A DNA stretch of 64,000 bases from Paenibacillus sp. FSL R5-0766 (GTDB lineage Bacteria > Bacillota > Bacilli > Paenibacillales > Paenibacillaceae). The notes below the pieces were generated by a model. It worked only from the letters and a program-made list of their open reading frames with translations. It was not told the DNA's origin and made no database searches. Location: contig NZ_CP150227.1 of assembly GCF_037971845.1 (NCBI RefSeq), positions 5,952,001 to 6,016,000 of the forward strand, written 5' to 3'. The number at the start of each line of letters is the position of its first letter. Position 1 is the stretch's first letter. The position numbers were made by a program, and so were the translations under genes. Below are positions 1 to 7,663 of this stretch, piece by piece.

Positions 1-1322
1 TTCACGTTGCTCCAGTATGCCTGAATTTCACTGGCAAGTCCGGCACGGTCAATGACGTCAGCCAAATATTTCTGCATGGATGCACCCAGTTTGGACCAGT
101 GATCCGCAGGAAGTGTGCTCATTGATTCCTCTATTTTGCCTGCCTTGATGTATTCACTAATGGATTTGCCAAGTGGATCGGTTGGCTCTAATGTAATGTT
201 GTTGAATGCCGGAATAATACTGGCTTGATTCACCAGAAAATCCTGACCTTTTTCGTTATAAACGATCCAATCCAAAAATTTCTTCGCTGCTTCCTGCTGG
301 GCTGGTGTGCTCTTTTCCTTATCCAGCAATATTCGTTTGGATACGGCAGCAGAGATTTGCGTATTACCGAAATCATCCGGATTATTGCTCACAGGTACCG
401 GGAGAAAGCCGTATTTTCCATCTGCTGTATCAAAGCTTGAAATTTGCGGCCATGCCCAGTTGCCTTGGAACCAGATACCTACCTCACCCTTGCCAAGCAC
501 CTCAGGTCCACGCTCATAGGTTCCGGACAGTGGAGAAGCCTTGTCAATATTGTAAGTTTTCATCAGGTCAAATGTATCTAACAAGCCATTAAATACGGCA
601 TTGGATGCAAGGTCCACTTGACCTGCCTTCAGGTCAGTAATGAATTGGTCCACCTTCGCACGGTCCGGCGACTGCCCACCATATGCAAGCCCCAGATAAT
701 GCGCACCAAGCGACCAATCCATCGGAGATACAATCAAAGGTGATTTTCCAGTAGCGGCGATCTTTTGGAACAGCTCATCGAGCTGTGCAGTGGTCTGTAC
801 AGACTTTGGATCAAATGTCCCACCTACTGCCTGATCCAAAACATTCTGGTTATAGATGAATCCATATCCTTCAATAGAGAACGGGAAGGCATAATTTTTG
901 CCATCAAACGTTGTAGCCGCTGTGCTGTTCTCCACAGCATCCTTCATCCAAGACTCGGATGTGAGATCCAGAACACGATCCTTGAATTTCTCGACATCCC
1001 CTGTATCCAGCATCATCATCGTTGTAGGGCTGCCGGAGGCATACAAAGCAGACGCTTTTTCAAACGGAGACTGTCCACTGCCTACAGGTACAATTTCGAG
1101 TGTGATATTTGGATTTTCGGCATGGAAGTCTTTAGCCGCTTGTTCCAGCTGACTGTTAATTTCCGATTTGGAATTAAGCATGGTAATTTTGACACTCTCA
1201 CTGCTGCTACCCTCTGAGGCGGAGTTGGACTCCGTCGCTGCTTTACCTCCACATGCCGACAATACAAGCATCATAATCAAAGACAATACCGATAATTTCA
1301 TCCATCTCTGTTCTCTTTTCAT
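1..1322 (-). CDS. Sugar ABC transporter substrate-binding lipoprotein (C terminus cut by window edge)
   Basis: Extracellular binding lipoprotein that would deliver a sugar or oligosaccharide to a membrane permease pair. The reading frame begins at an ATG at 1322 and stays open to base 1, so the last residues are outside the window. The N terminus has a basic start, a hydrophobic stretch and a lipobox LSAC with Cys near residue 24 (or 17 if the in-frame Met8 is used), followed by a Ser-rich linker. The body has the loop-rich, Trp/Tyr-rich pattern of family 1 solute-binding proteins (for example FQGNWAWPQ). A textbook sigma-A promoter with overlapping operators lies just upstream, and the LacI-type gene next door is the likely regulator. 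Permease genes would be expected beyond the left edge. The substrate cannot be told from the sequence. Confidence 0.9.
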   Translation of the reverse strand, partial: MKREQRWMKLSVLSLIMMLVLSACGGKAATESNSASEGSSSESVKITMLNSKSEINSQLEQAAKDFHAENPNITLEIVPVGSGQSPFEKASALYASGSPTTMMMLDTGDVEKFKDRVLDLTSESWMKDAVENSTAATTFDGKNYAFPFSIEGYGFIYNQNVLDQAVGGTFDPKSVQTTAQLDELFQKIAATGKSPLIVSPMDWSLGAHYLGLAYGGQSPDRAKVDQFITDLKAGQVDLASNAVFNGLLDTFDLMKTYNIDKASPLSGTYERGPEVLGKGEVGIWFQGNWAWPQISSFDTADGKYGFLPVPVSNNPDDFGNTQISAAVSKRILLDKEKSTPAQQEAAKKFLDWIVYNEKGQDFLVNQASIIPAFNNITLEPTDPLGKSISEYIKAGKIEESMSTLPADHWSKLGASMQKYLADVIDRAGLASEIQAYWSNV

Positions 1323-1352
1323 CTTGTTATGGCCCCCGATCAATAGTTTAAA

Positions 1353-1366
1353 AGGAAACGCTTACA
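1353..1366. promoter_or_regulatory. cre/LacI-type operator at the transcription start of the binding-protein gene
   Basis: AGGAAACGCTTACA matches the 14-base catabolite-responsive consensus TGWAANCGNTNWCA at 12 positions, with the typical central CG. It lies just downstream of the -10 box at 1373-1378, about where transcription should start. It could bind CcpA or the LacI-family regulator encoded at 1485-2465; the sequence alone cannot separate these. Confidence 0.55.
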
Positions 1367-1372
1367 AATCGA

Positions 1373-1401
1373 ATTATAATGTCAAAGGTTTGACATGTCA
1401 A
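1373..1401 (-). promoter_or_regulatory. Consensus sigma-A promoter of the binding-protein gene
   Basis: On the minus strand a perfect TTGACA (1401-1396) is followed by exactly 17 bases and a perfect TATAAT (1378-1373). The predicted start falls near 1366 and gives a leader of about 44 bases to the ATG at 1322. Confidence 0.85.
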
Positions 1402-1411
1402 TCGTTTGACA
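1380..1411. promoter_or_regulatory. Two abutting perfect palindromes covering the -35/-10 spacer
   Basis: TGTCAA-AGGT-TTGACA (1380-1395) is directly followed by TGTCAA-TCGT-TTGACA (1396-1411). Both have perfect 6-base arms and differ only in the central four bases. They overlap the -35 hexamer and the spacer, so a dimeric repressor bound here would block polymerase. They do not look like LacI/CcpA sites, which suggests a second regulator. Confidence 0.75.
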
Positions 1412-1469
1412 TACCATTCAAAAAAATTTTTTCTCGACTTCATTTCTTCGTAGCAAAAGGACGAATATG

Positions 1470-1493
1470 AAAAAACGACCTGTATCAGGTCGT
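1470..1493 (-). terminator. Intrinsic terminator of the LacI-type gene
   Basis: Perfect 8-base stem ACGACCTG/CAGGTCGT (1475-1482 with 1486-1493), three-base loop, then a run of six T on the minus strand. The stem overlaps the stop codon of the LacI-type gene and separates it from the strong promoter downstream. Confidence 0.85.
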
Positions 1494-2465
1494 CTCTCTC
1501 TCCACGATGGTAACTGGCAAAATATGCTCCATTCCGATCTTCTCTTCCGCGAGTTGGCGCCGAATCAGATCAATCGCCAGCTTAGCCATGGCCTCCACCG
1601 GCTGCCTGATCGTTGTAATGCCAGGCACCGTATACGCTGCCGCACGACTGTCATCATAACCTACAATAGCGATATCGTCAGGTACCTTGCGCCCACCTAA
1701 CACGATCTGCTTCAGTGCATGCACCGCCATCAGATCACTCGTTACAAAGAGCCCATCCACCTCCGGGTGTTGTGCAAGCAGTTTATCCACCAATTCCGTA
1801 TACTGATGCTGATCAAACACATTGAGATCGGTTTCATGAATCATGACCGGTTTGACTCCATGAGCCTGCAAGGTATCAACGAAACCTGTCGTCCGGCGAT
1901 TGGACAGCATTTGCAATTCCAAATTACCGCAGATATGTGCAAAATGTCGTCTGTTCTTCGAGAGCAGTAATTCAGCAGCCATAACCCCTCCCTGATAGTT
2001 ATCAGATGAGATAAACGGGATGTCTTCACCGATCTTACGATCAAAGGTCACGATTGGGGAATGCAGATTCATATACTCATCAACTTCCAGTGTATGACTT
2101 CCCATAATAATGCCATCCACGCGATTCCCCTTAAGCATTTCCACATATTCACGCTCTTTGGAAGGGTCCATGTGAGAATTGCATAACATAATTTTAAATC
2201 CATTCCGGTAAGCATGATACTCAACATAGCTAGCCAGTTCTCCAAAAAACGGATGGGATACATCGGGAATAATCAAGCCTATAACATTGGATTGTTTACG
2301 CAGAAGAGAACGGGCAATTTCGTTGGGTCGATAGTTTAGTTCGTCCATGGTTTGATACACTTTGTCCCGAGTCTTCTGACTGATATATCCCCGGTTGTTT
2401 AATACACGCGAGACGGTAGTTACAGAAACTCCTGCCCTGAGTGCAACATCATGAATAGTTGCCAT
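1485..2465 (-). CDS. LacI-family transcriptional regulator
   Basis: DNA-binding repressor of about 326 residues, the usual family length. The N terminus carries the LacI helix-turn-helix and hinge (TIHDVALRAGVSVTTVSRVL at residues 3-22, then the NYRPNEIARSL segment), followed by a periplasmic-binding-protein-like effector domain to the end. I place the start at 2465 (MATIHDV) because GTAGGAAAAGAGG sits about five bases upstream and family members begin there; the frame is open to a further ATG at 2495. It lies directly upstream of the sugar-binding lipoprotein gene in the same orientation but is separated from it by a terminator and a new promoter. The likely target is the operator region at 1353-1411. 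The inducer is presumably the transported sugar, which is inference. Confidence 0.93.
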   Translation of the reverse strand: MATIHDVALRAGVSVTTVSRVLNNRGYISQKTRDKVYQTMDELNYRPNEIARSLLRKQSNVIGLIIPDVSHPFFGELASYVEYHAYRNGFKIMLCNSHMDPSKEREYVEMLKGNRVDGIIMGSHTLEVDEYMNLHSPIVTFDRKIGEDIPFISSDNYQGGVMAAELLLSKNRRHFAHICGNLELQMLSNRRTTGFVDTLQAHGVKPVMIHETDLNVFDQHQYTELVDKLLAQHPEVDGLFVTSDLMAVHALKQIVLGGRKVPDDIAIVGYDDSRAAAYTVPGITTIRQPVEAMAKLAIDLIRRQLAEEKIGMEHILPVTIVERETT

Positions 2466-2510
2466 AACAGCCTCTTTTCCTACAACATTCTTCATACCTT
2501 TAACATTATA

Positions 2511-2540
2511 ATTATAAACCTATTGCTAAACCTGAACCAA
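2511..2540 (-). promoter_or_regulatory. Probable promoter of the LacI-type gene
   Basis: On the minus strand TTGGTT (2540-2535), an 18-base spacer and a perfect TATAAT (2516-2511). A second TATAAT directly follows (2510-2505). The spacing is acceptable for sigma-A. Confidence 0.5.
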
Positions 2541-2563
2541 AGCCTTGGCACCCGCCTGCTGCT

Positions 2564-3007
2564 TCATTCCGCTACAATTCTCGCTCTCGGCATACTATGC
2601 ATAGCTCCGTGCGTAACATGGACCTGTACCACATACGTACCTGGTTCTTCAAAGGTATGCTGGATTTCATACAGCCCTTCCTCTGCCTCCTTGGCAGTTA
2701 TAGCCCCCTGATTCTCCAGTTCGTCCGCTGTCATCATACCTTGTTCCGGAGATACAGAAGGCGGATCATCAAGCTCATTCCAGATCTGGAATTGCACATG
2801 GTCAGCATGACTTAACGGTGCATCTCCCTGTGTAAGCTTCACCTGTAACCGTGTTGGTTTATGAAGAGTAGCCTTCTCTGGAACGTCAAGTTTCACTTTG
2901 ATCATTTCCGGCATCTCCCCGGAAGCAGACTGTTCCTCATAGGAGCAGCCAGCGATCAAAAGGATTAGCACCAGGAAGGGCATGAACCACCGAGCTTGTC
3001 CGCTCAT
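2564..3007 (-). CDS. YtkA-like secreted lipoprotein
   Basis: Small exported lipoprotein of about 147 residues. It has a hydrophobic signal segment ending in the lipobox LIAGC, an acidic linker, then a beta-sandwich-like domain typical of the YtkA/FixH-like family (HVQFQIWNE, GLYEIQHTFEEPGTYVVQVH). The family function is poorly known; members are often near redox or copper genes. The start could be ATG 3013, GTG 3010 or ATG 3007; AAAGGA is best spaced for the last two, and I use 3007. It follows the DsbB/BdbC-like gene by 19 bases, so the two are probably co-transcribed, suggesting a shared job outside the membrane such as thiol or metal handling. Confidence 0.8.
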   Translation of the reverse strand: MSGQARWFMPFLVLILLIAGCSYEEQSASGEMPEMIKVKLDVPEKATLHKPTRLQVKLTQGDAPLSHADHVQFQIWNELDDPPSVSPEQGMMTADELENQGAITAKEAEEGLYEIQHTFEEPGTYVVQVHVTHGAMHSMPRARIVAE

Positions 3008-3026
3008 CACCATCTATCCTTTCTTA

Positions 3027-3476
3027 TTAAGAAGATTTTGGTGTTTTGCCGATACCCCACAGCATCACGATGATGATAATAAAGGCGATCAGTGCCAGCA
3101 ATGGAATCGTGATGAAACCAAACCAGTTCAAATAGTCGGTATAACATGGAACCTTACCGCACGCGACGGCATTACCTGTAGCCGAAAAAATACGCTGAAT
3201 CGTTACATGATATAACGAAATGCCGCCACCGACGAAACTAAGTGGGAGTACGTATTTGGTGATGCCCACGTCATCTTTAAAGTAGGCAATGCCCAGCAAG
3301 ATGGTTAGTGGATACATGAATATACGCTGGTACCAGCATAGATCACATGGAAGATATCCCTTGATCTCACTGAAATAGAGACTCCCCCCTGTTGCAATAA
3401 CGGAAACGGCCCAAGCAACAAATAACCGGGTATCCACATTTCTCACTGGACGCTCCGATTTTGATGATGTACTCAT
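3027..3476 (-). CDS. bdbC: DsbB/BdbC-like disulfide bond formation protein
   Basis: Integral membrane thiol oxidase of 149 residues that would reoxidise an extracellular thioredoxin-like partner (BdbD type) and pass electrons to quinone. Four hydrophobic segments are visible. The first loop has the catalytic CxxC in PCDLCWYQR; the second loop has the second cysteine pair in ACGKVPC. Both are hallmarks of the DsbB/BdbC family, and the length fits. No BdbD partner is seen in this window. It is the first gene of a two-gene unit with the YtkA-like lipoprotein. The symbol follows the B. subtilis family name; orthology to bdbC rather than bdbB is not settled. Confidence 0.88.
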   Translation of the reverse strand: MSTSSKSERPVRNVDTRLFVAWAVSVIATGGSLYFSEIKGYLPCDLCWYQRIFMYPLTILLGIAYFKDDVGITKYVLPLSFVGGGISLYHVTIQRIFSATGNAVACGKVPCYTDYLNWFGFITIPLLALIAFIIIIVMLWGIGKTPKSS

Positions 3477-3610
3477 TCCTCTGTCCCCCTCTTCATTTTG
3501 CTAATACCAAATTATCATACATCATTCTAGACTCCATCGGCTATTCAAGCTGTTATGTAGGTCATTACTCTCGATGATTATACCAAATATTTGAACTTTT
3601 GGGTGAATAC

Positions 3611-3635
3611 AAAAAAGCTGCCGTATGGGGCAGCT
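3611..3635 (-). terminator. Intrinsic terminator after the stalk-domain protein gene
   Basis: Stem AGCTGCC/GGCAGCT (3616-3622 with 3629-3635) followed on the minus strand by six T. It lies about 30 bases past the stop at 3667 and has T-rich sequence on both sides, so it may work in both directions. Confidence 0.8.
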
Positions 3636-3666
3636 CTTTTTGTTTTAATCTTGTTTCACTCTACTA

Positions 3667-5295
3667 TTACATTGATTTAGTCAGCGTAATGGTACCATCT
3701 TTTTGTGCCCATTTCACATCCCAGTTCAGAAGTTCAGCAATGAAGCGCAGAGGTACTTGTGTACGTCCATCTTTATTTACAAATACAGTTGAACCCACAT
3801 TTTTCTTCACACCGTTCACTTCCATCACGTTGTTGTTCACCCAGAATTCAAGGATATCATCGCCAGCCATTACCGTTACTTGTTGTGCTTTTTTGTCCCA
3901 TTTCACTGTTGCGCCAATACCTTCACTCAAGAAACGCAGTGGAATGTATGTTGTGTTTTTCCAAAGCACTGGTGTGGTGTCCATGTTGGTTGTTTTGTCG
4001 TTAATTTTCAGCATTTTGCTGTTCAGTTGCATCCACACCGTTGTCATATCTGGCGCCGGTGCAGGTGTTGCTGGCTCTTGGAATTTGTCGTTGAATTGAG
4101 TCACGATGGCATTACCCAGGGCTTGGCCTACACCAAACATCACTTTGAAGCCTTCACGATTTGTTGTGTACGAAGCATCATAGTTACCTGCTGCATATTG
4201 ATTCAATACGTTTTGTACTTGATTTTCATGCGTTGTCAGCGCTTGTTGTCCTGCTGCTTTTGGCAGATTGCCAGCTGTTGCTGAATCCAGGAATGTAGCG
4301 AATTCTGTTGTAAATCCATCAATACGTTTCTCTACTGCCGCACGGGCCGCAGCATCATTGTTTTTAACAGCTTTTACATAATCGCTTTGTGCATTGACGT
4401 GGTTCGTTACCCAAATTTTCTCGAAAGCATTGGCACCGTCGTTACCGTAAACGGAAGCAATCGCTGCTTTGAAGTCAGCTGTGTTTCCAGCTTCAGCTGT
4501 AATCAGTGCGTTGGAAGCGGCTGTACGTCCATCAAATTCCTCTTGCATTTGCAGAGCCGAAAGTGCAAAGTGTTCGGAAGCCAAGTGGTTGAGTGCAGAT
4601 CTCAGATCAGCTGCTTTTGTATCCGCTTTGGTATTTTCGAATTTCTCAGGCATTTGTGTCGTAATTGCTGTGGAGAGTGCTTTACTTACGTCGAACATTT
4701 CTTTGAAACCTTCACGGTAAGCCTTGTATGCATCAGCGTAATCTCCAGCTACATACTCATCAAATACTTTTTGCACGAGATCTTCATGTACTTTCAGCGC
4801 CTGTTTGGCTGCTGCTTTTGGCAACTTGCCTTCGGTAGCTGTGCTCAGGAATGTGGAGAACTCATCCACGAAACCGTTGATGTTTGCCTGTGCTTGTTTG
4901 ATTCCAGCCTGGTTGCCCATTTTGGTTGCTTTCACCAGATCATCTGTGTATTTGTTATGAGCGCGGAAGATGCGTTCGAATTCTTTGGCACCTGCGTCAC
5001 CGTATAGGGAAGCGATTGCTGGTTGCATATCCAGTGCATTCTGGTCGAGTGCTTTGTAGGCTGCATCTGCATCTTTTGCTCCGTCATATGCTTTGGCCAT
5101 TGCGGTTACTGCGAGAGCAAAGTGCTCGGACAACAGGTGGTCCAGGTTTGCTCTCAGGTCAGCCGCAGGTGTGTTCACGGATGCTTTCATCATGGTCATT
5201 GGTGTCTGTGGTGCGGCAGCTGCTCCAGCGATCCCCGGCATCAACAGTGTCAAGCTAAGTACAGGTGCGATAAACTTCTTCATCTTCATTTTCAT
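3667..5295 (-). CDS. Secreted protein: two His-containing helical repeats plus C-terminal stalk domain
   Basis: Exported protein of 542 residues. A lysine-rich start, hydrophobic core and Ala-rich cleavage region (about residues 1-26) form a signal peptide. Two homologous helical repeats of about 170 residues follow (about 41-205 and 228-395), each opening with AADLR..L.HL.SEHFAL and ending with a YREGFK/NREGFK motif. Histidines recur at matching places (SEHFAL, a mid-repeat His, KVHEDLVQ/TTHENQVQ), which would suit a hemerythrin-like four-helix metal site; that is inference. The C-terminal 125 residues are a copper-amine-oxidase-N-like stalk domain (YIPLRFLSEGIGATVKWD and QVPLRFIAELLNWDVKW), common in Paenibacillus surface proteins. 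The start is supported by GAGGAG just upstream. It appears to be a single-gene unit, with its own terminator and a structured leader at 5400-5432. Confidence 0.85.
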   Translation of the reverse strand: MKMKMKKFIAPVLSLTLLMPGIAGAAAAPQTPMTMMKASVNTPAADLRANLDHLLSEHFALAVTAMAKAYDGAKDADAAYKALDQNALDMQPAIASLYGDAGAKEFERIFRAHNKYTDDLVKATKMGNQAGIKQAQANINGFVDEFSTFLSTATEGKLPKAAAKQALKVHEDLVQKVFDEYVAGDYADAYKAYREGFKEMFDVSKALSTAITTQMPEKFENTKADTKAADLRSALNHLASEHFALSALQMQEEFDGRTAASNALITAEAGNTADFKAAIASVYGNDGANAFEKIWVTNHVNAQSDYVKAVKNNDAAARAAVEKRIDGFTTEFATFLDSATAGNLPKAAGQQALTTHENQVQNVLNQYAAGNYDASYTTNREGFKVMFGVGQALGNAIVTQFNDKFQEPATPAPAPDMTTVWMQLNSKMLKINDKTTNMDTTPVLWKNTTYIPLRFLSEGIGATVKWDKKAQQVTVMAGDDILEFWVNNNVMEVNGVKKNVGSTVFVNKDGRTQVPLRFIAELLNWDVKWAQKDGTITLTKSM

Positions 5296-5399
5296 TACGT
5301 GTTCACTCCTCGATTATGTTGTGTGTATAATTTCTTTCCTTGTCGTCGTCTTCATAGGGTGTAACGCAGGGTTCTCTCTTCTGGATCACTCTGTGGGCC

Positions 5400-5432
5400 A
5401 AAAAAATTCACAGCCTTCAGTGAAGAAAGCTG
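5400..5432 (-). promoter_or_regulatory. Hairpin with T-run in the leader upstream of the stalk protein
   Basis: Within the 330-base gap 5296-5625 the minus strand can form CAGCTTTC/GAAGGCTG (5432-5425 with 5418-5411, one wobble pair) followed by seven T (5406-5400). It lies about 105 bases ahead of the start codon with no minus-strand gene upstream of it, so it could act as a leader attenuator. No known riboswitch consensus was recognised. The rest of the gap is AT-rich and should hold two divergent promoters; none is clear. Confidence 0.35.
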
Positions 5433-5625
5433 CGAACGCCTGTTGTATCAAGGTTTTTTTGAATTAAAAAAATATAAAATTGTAGTGATCTTTCCGATCC
5501 AAGACTACATACATACTGTAATATAGATACTTCATTTTCCTTTATTTCTCAACTAAAGCTTACATCAAAGGTTATCCTGAAGTACAATAAGGACATAACA
5601 TATTATCCGCGAAGGAGGTCCATTC

Positions 5626-5832
5626 ATGACCTGGTTGCCTTATGTTTTAATTGTGGGTATCGCCTTGTTTGGAGGTATTGCTACCATGATCATCGGAAAT
5701 TCCAAAGCCAATCAGACCAGCAACCCCGAATATGACCGCCGCACAAAGCAAAACCTAAGCAAACTTTCCTATGTATACGTTGGTGCGATTGTCCTTGGTT
5801 TTGGCGGACTAATCCTCTATCTTTTTAACTAA
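5626..5832 (+). CDS. Small two-segment membrane protein of unknown function
   Basis: Protein of 68 residues with a strong ribosome site (GAAGGAGG, seven to eight bases before the ATG). It has an N-terminal membrane segment (about residues 5-24), a polar basic middle (residues 25-46, ANQTSNPEYDRRTKQNLSK) and a second membrane segment (about 48-66) ending almost at the C terminus, so both ends probably face the same side. I do not recognise a family. A TACAAT at 5582-5587 could be its -10 box, with a poor -35. Confidence 0.75.
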   Translation: MTWLPYVLIVGIALFGGIATMIIGNSKANQTSNPEYDRRTKQNLSKLSYVYVGAIVLGFGGLILYLFN

Positions 5833-5931
5833 ACTGTTTCGATTCGACAAAGAATACGTTCAAACACACCAAGCAGCTTCCGTTTTCGTTCTACATTCTC
5901 CTGTCTATATACACATGTTTACAAGTTGGAG

Positions 5932-6015
5932 ATAATTCAGAATTATTCTGGATATGTTCGGGGTTTAATATAAAGCCATAAGGGACAGCGAGCCCATTAA
6001 ACAAAACTAAACCCC
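5932..6015 (+). promoter_or_regulatory. Palindrome and alternative-pairing leader ahead of the repeat stalk protein
   Basis: ATAATTC-A-GAATTAT (5932-5946) is a perfect 15-base palindrome overlapping a possible -10 box (GATAAT, 5931-5936). Downstream, GGGGTTTA (5960-5967) can pair with TAAACCCC (6008-6015), only six bases before the ribosome site. The overlapping GTTTAAT (5963-5969) can instead pair with ATTAAAC (5996-6002). These two stems exclude each other. No known riboswitch class was matched. Confidence 0.35.
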
Positions 6016-6033
6016 AACTTGAAGGAGAGATAT

Positions 6034-7143
6034 ATGATGAAAAAAAACATGAAGAAATCCGTAGCAACGATGATGGTACTGGGCATGACTTTAACAGGAG
6101 CAACAGGCGTATTTGCCGGAACGCAACTGGAGAAAATCTCTGCATACCTTAACCATGGAATCAGCTTTAATGTCGATGGCGCGGCTTACTCACCAACCGA
6201 TGGCAATGGCAACAAACTTGCGCCAATTACTTATAACAACTCTACTTATCTGCCCGTACGAGCGCTTGCCGATGCACTGCATGTGCCTGTATCCTATGAC
6301 GGCAAAAAAGGACAGGTCATGATCGGCCAAGCAACAAGCAATCCATCAGCTTTGACAAATGTAACGTATAGCGCAGCACAAAAAGAGGCGATTCAAAAAG
6401 CTTTTGCACAATTCGATGGGTTCGAGACCGCTTATGCACCTCAGCAGATGATCGCAGGTGACACGTTCAAAAGTGTAGGTGCGGGTGGCGACGGCGTCAG
6501 TTTTGTTTTCAACCATATGAAAGTGGATGTGTCCCCAAGAGATTATTCGGACGGTTATACGAGCAAAGACGTGAAACTCTCCAATGGTGTTATTGCCAAA
6601 TGGTACACACCAGATCAAACGGGCATGCTCACGTTCCAACTGGATGATCGCTACGTTACCCTTAGCTCGCCGGATCATAAGCTGAGCCAAGCTCAGTTGC
6701 AACAAGTCGCTGTCTCTGTTCAAAAGTCTAACAGCAACAATGATCAAGGGATCACTGCATTCGCTGATGTGAACTATAGCAAACAACAATTGGATAATAT
6801 TCGCAAGGCATTTGCGAAGTTTGACGGGTTCACAACAGCCTATGCCCCACAACATATGGTTGCTGGAGATACGTTCAAAAGCGTAGGTGCAGGCGGTGAT
6901 GGTGTAAACTTTGTTTTCAATCGTATGAATGTAACGGTATCCCCTAAAGACTACTCGTTCAGCTATGATGGCAAAACGGTAAAACTGCCTAATGGCGTAT
7001 CAGCCAAATGGTATACACCAGACCAAACGGATATGCTCACGTTCAAGCTGGATGATCGTTATGTAACCATCAGCTCGCCGAATAACCAATTGACTCACAC
7101 TCAACTGGAGCAAATGGCGGTATCTGTACAAAAAGTGAAATAA
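6034..7143 (+). CDS. Secreted stalk-domain protein with two tandem 118-residue repeats
   Basis: Exported protein of about 369 residues. GAAGGAGAG lies six bases before the ATG at 6034; the frame opens further upstream at a TTG, but that codon lies just before the ribosome site itself. A signal peptide ends near AGATGVFAG. It is followed by a copper-amine-oxidase-N-like stalk segment (YLPVRALADALHVPVSYDG). Two near-identical repeats of about 118 residues then fill the protein, each with KAFA.FDGF.TAYAP, AGDTFKSVGAGGDGV, AKWYTPDQT and a LDDRYVT.SSP segment. The repeats have no function known to me. The gene stands alone between a structured leader and a strong hairpin terminator. It probably acts at the cell surface or in the medium. 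Confidence 0.85.
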   Translation: MMKKNMKKSVATMMVLGMTLTGATGVFAGTQLEKISAYLNHGISFNVDGAAYSPTDGNGNKLAPITYNNSTYLPVRALADALHVPVSYDGKKGQVMIGQATSNPSALTNVTYSAAQKEAIQKAFAQFDGFETAYAPQQMIAGDTFKSVGAGGDGVSFVFNHMKVDVSPRDYSDGYTSKDVKLSNGVIAKWYTPDQTGMLTFQLDDRYVTLSSPDHKLSQAQLQQVAVSVQKSNSNNDQGITAFADVNYSKQQLDNIRKAFAKFDGFTTAYAPQHMVAGDTFKSVGAGGDGVNFVFNRMNVTVSPKDYSFSYDGKTVKLPNGVSAKWYTPDQTDMLTFKLDDRYVTISSPNNQLTHTQLEQMAVSVQKVK

Positions 7144-7151
7144 ACAAAAAT

Positions 7152-7208
7152 AAACACACATCATTTCGGTCCCGCTCTATGAGCTGGGGCTGATTTGATG
7201 TGTGTTTT
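7152..7208 (+). terminator. Terminator after the repeat stalk protein
   Basis: Perfect 12-base stem AAACACACATCA/TGATGTGTGTTT (7152-7163 with 7196-7207), with further pairing inside and a short T-run. It starts nine bases after the stop codon. Confidence 0.75.
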
Positions 7209-7332
7209 GTCCTATGTAAGACACGCTACACTGATCTGAAAACAAGGCTTTTGTCCAGCTTCATTTTGAAAAAGATGGGGTTATAATGGAATATACATTA
7301 TCTTATGCAAGAAGAGAAACGGAGTGGACCTC

Positions 7333-7608
7333 ATGAACCAGCGTATTGATCTGTCCCCAGAAGAACTGCAACAACTTGCGGGTGAGTTCAATAAGGCATC
7401 CCAGAACGGACATGATATTCTTACCCAACTCAAAACGATGATTGATCAGTCTGAGGGACAGTGGGAAGGGGAACGCCAGCGAGAGTTTCTCGGGCGTATG
7501 AATGACAGCATGACAAACATCGGTCATTATTTGCGCGGTTTACAGGAAACCAGCACCAGTCTTCAACAGACAGCGACGCGTTTTCGCGAAACGGATCAGT
7601 CACGTTAG
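7333..7608 (+). CDS. WXG100-family (EsxA-like) protein
   Basis: Small helical hairpin protein of 91 residues of the kind exported by, or serving, type VII secretion. The central W-x-G is in GQWEGE between two amphipathic helices (about residues 8-40 and 47-85). The start is ATG 7333, with GGAG eight bases upstream; an in-frame GTG at 7324 overlaps that ribosome site and is unlikely. It is a single-gene unit: its terminator overlaps the stop codon. It converges on a four-gene minus-strand group that also looks type VII related (DUF4176, WXG/LXG-like effector). No secretion ATPase (EssC) gene is in the window, so the machinery must be elsewhere. Confidence 0.88.
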   Translation: MNQRIDLSPEELQQLAGEFNKASQNGHDILTQLKTMIDQSEGQWEGERQREFLGRMNDSMTNIGHYLRGLQETSTSLQQTATRFRETDQSR

Positions 7609-7625
7609 GACTGATCCGTTTTTTT
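7591..7625 (+). terminator. Strong terminator overlapping the WXG100 stop codon
   Basis: Perfect 11-base stem ACGGATCAGTC/GACTGATCCGT (7591-7601 with 7609-7619) followed by seven T. The loop contains the TAG stop. Confidence 0.9.
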
Positions 7626-7663
7626 CATTTCCTCATATGTAGGACCGACCTTTACAACTCGGG

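Noticed and set aside
4387..5007. Plus-strand open frame of 206 codons, Cys/Phe-rich
   Set aside because: Antisense to the repeat region of the secreted stalk protein; the Cys-rich look is the complement of Ala/Lys codons.
5932..6015. preQ1-type riboswitch
   Set aside because: The A-rich tail before the ribosome site is superficially similar, but the conserved 5' loop sequence of preQ1 aptamers is missing.
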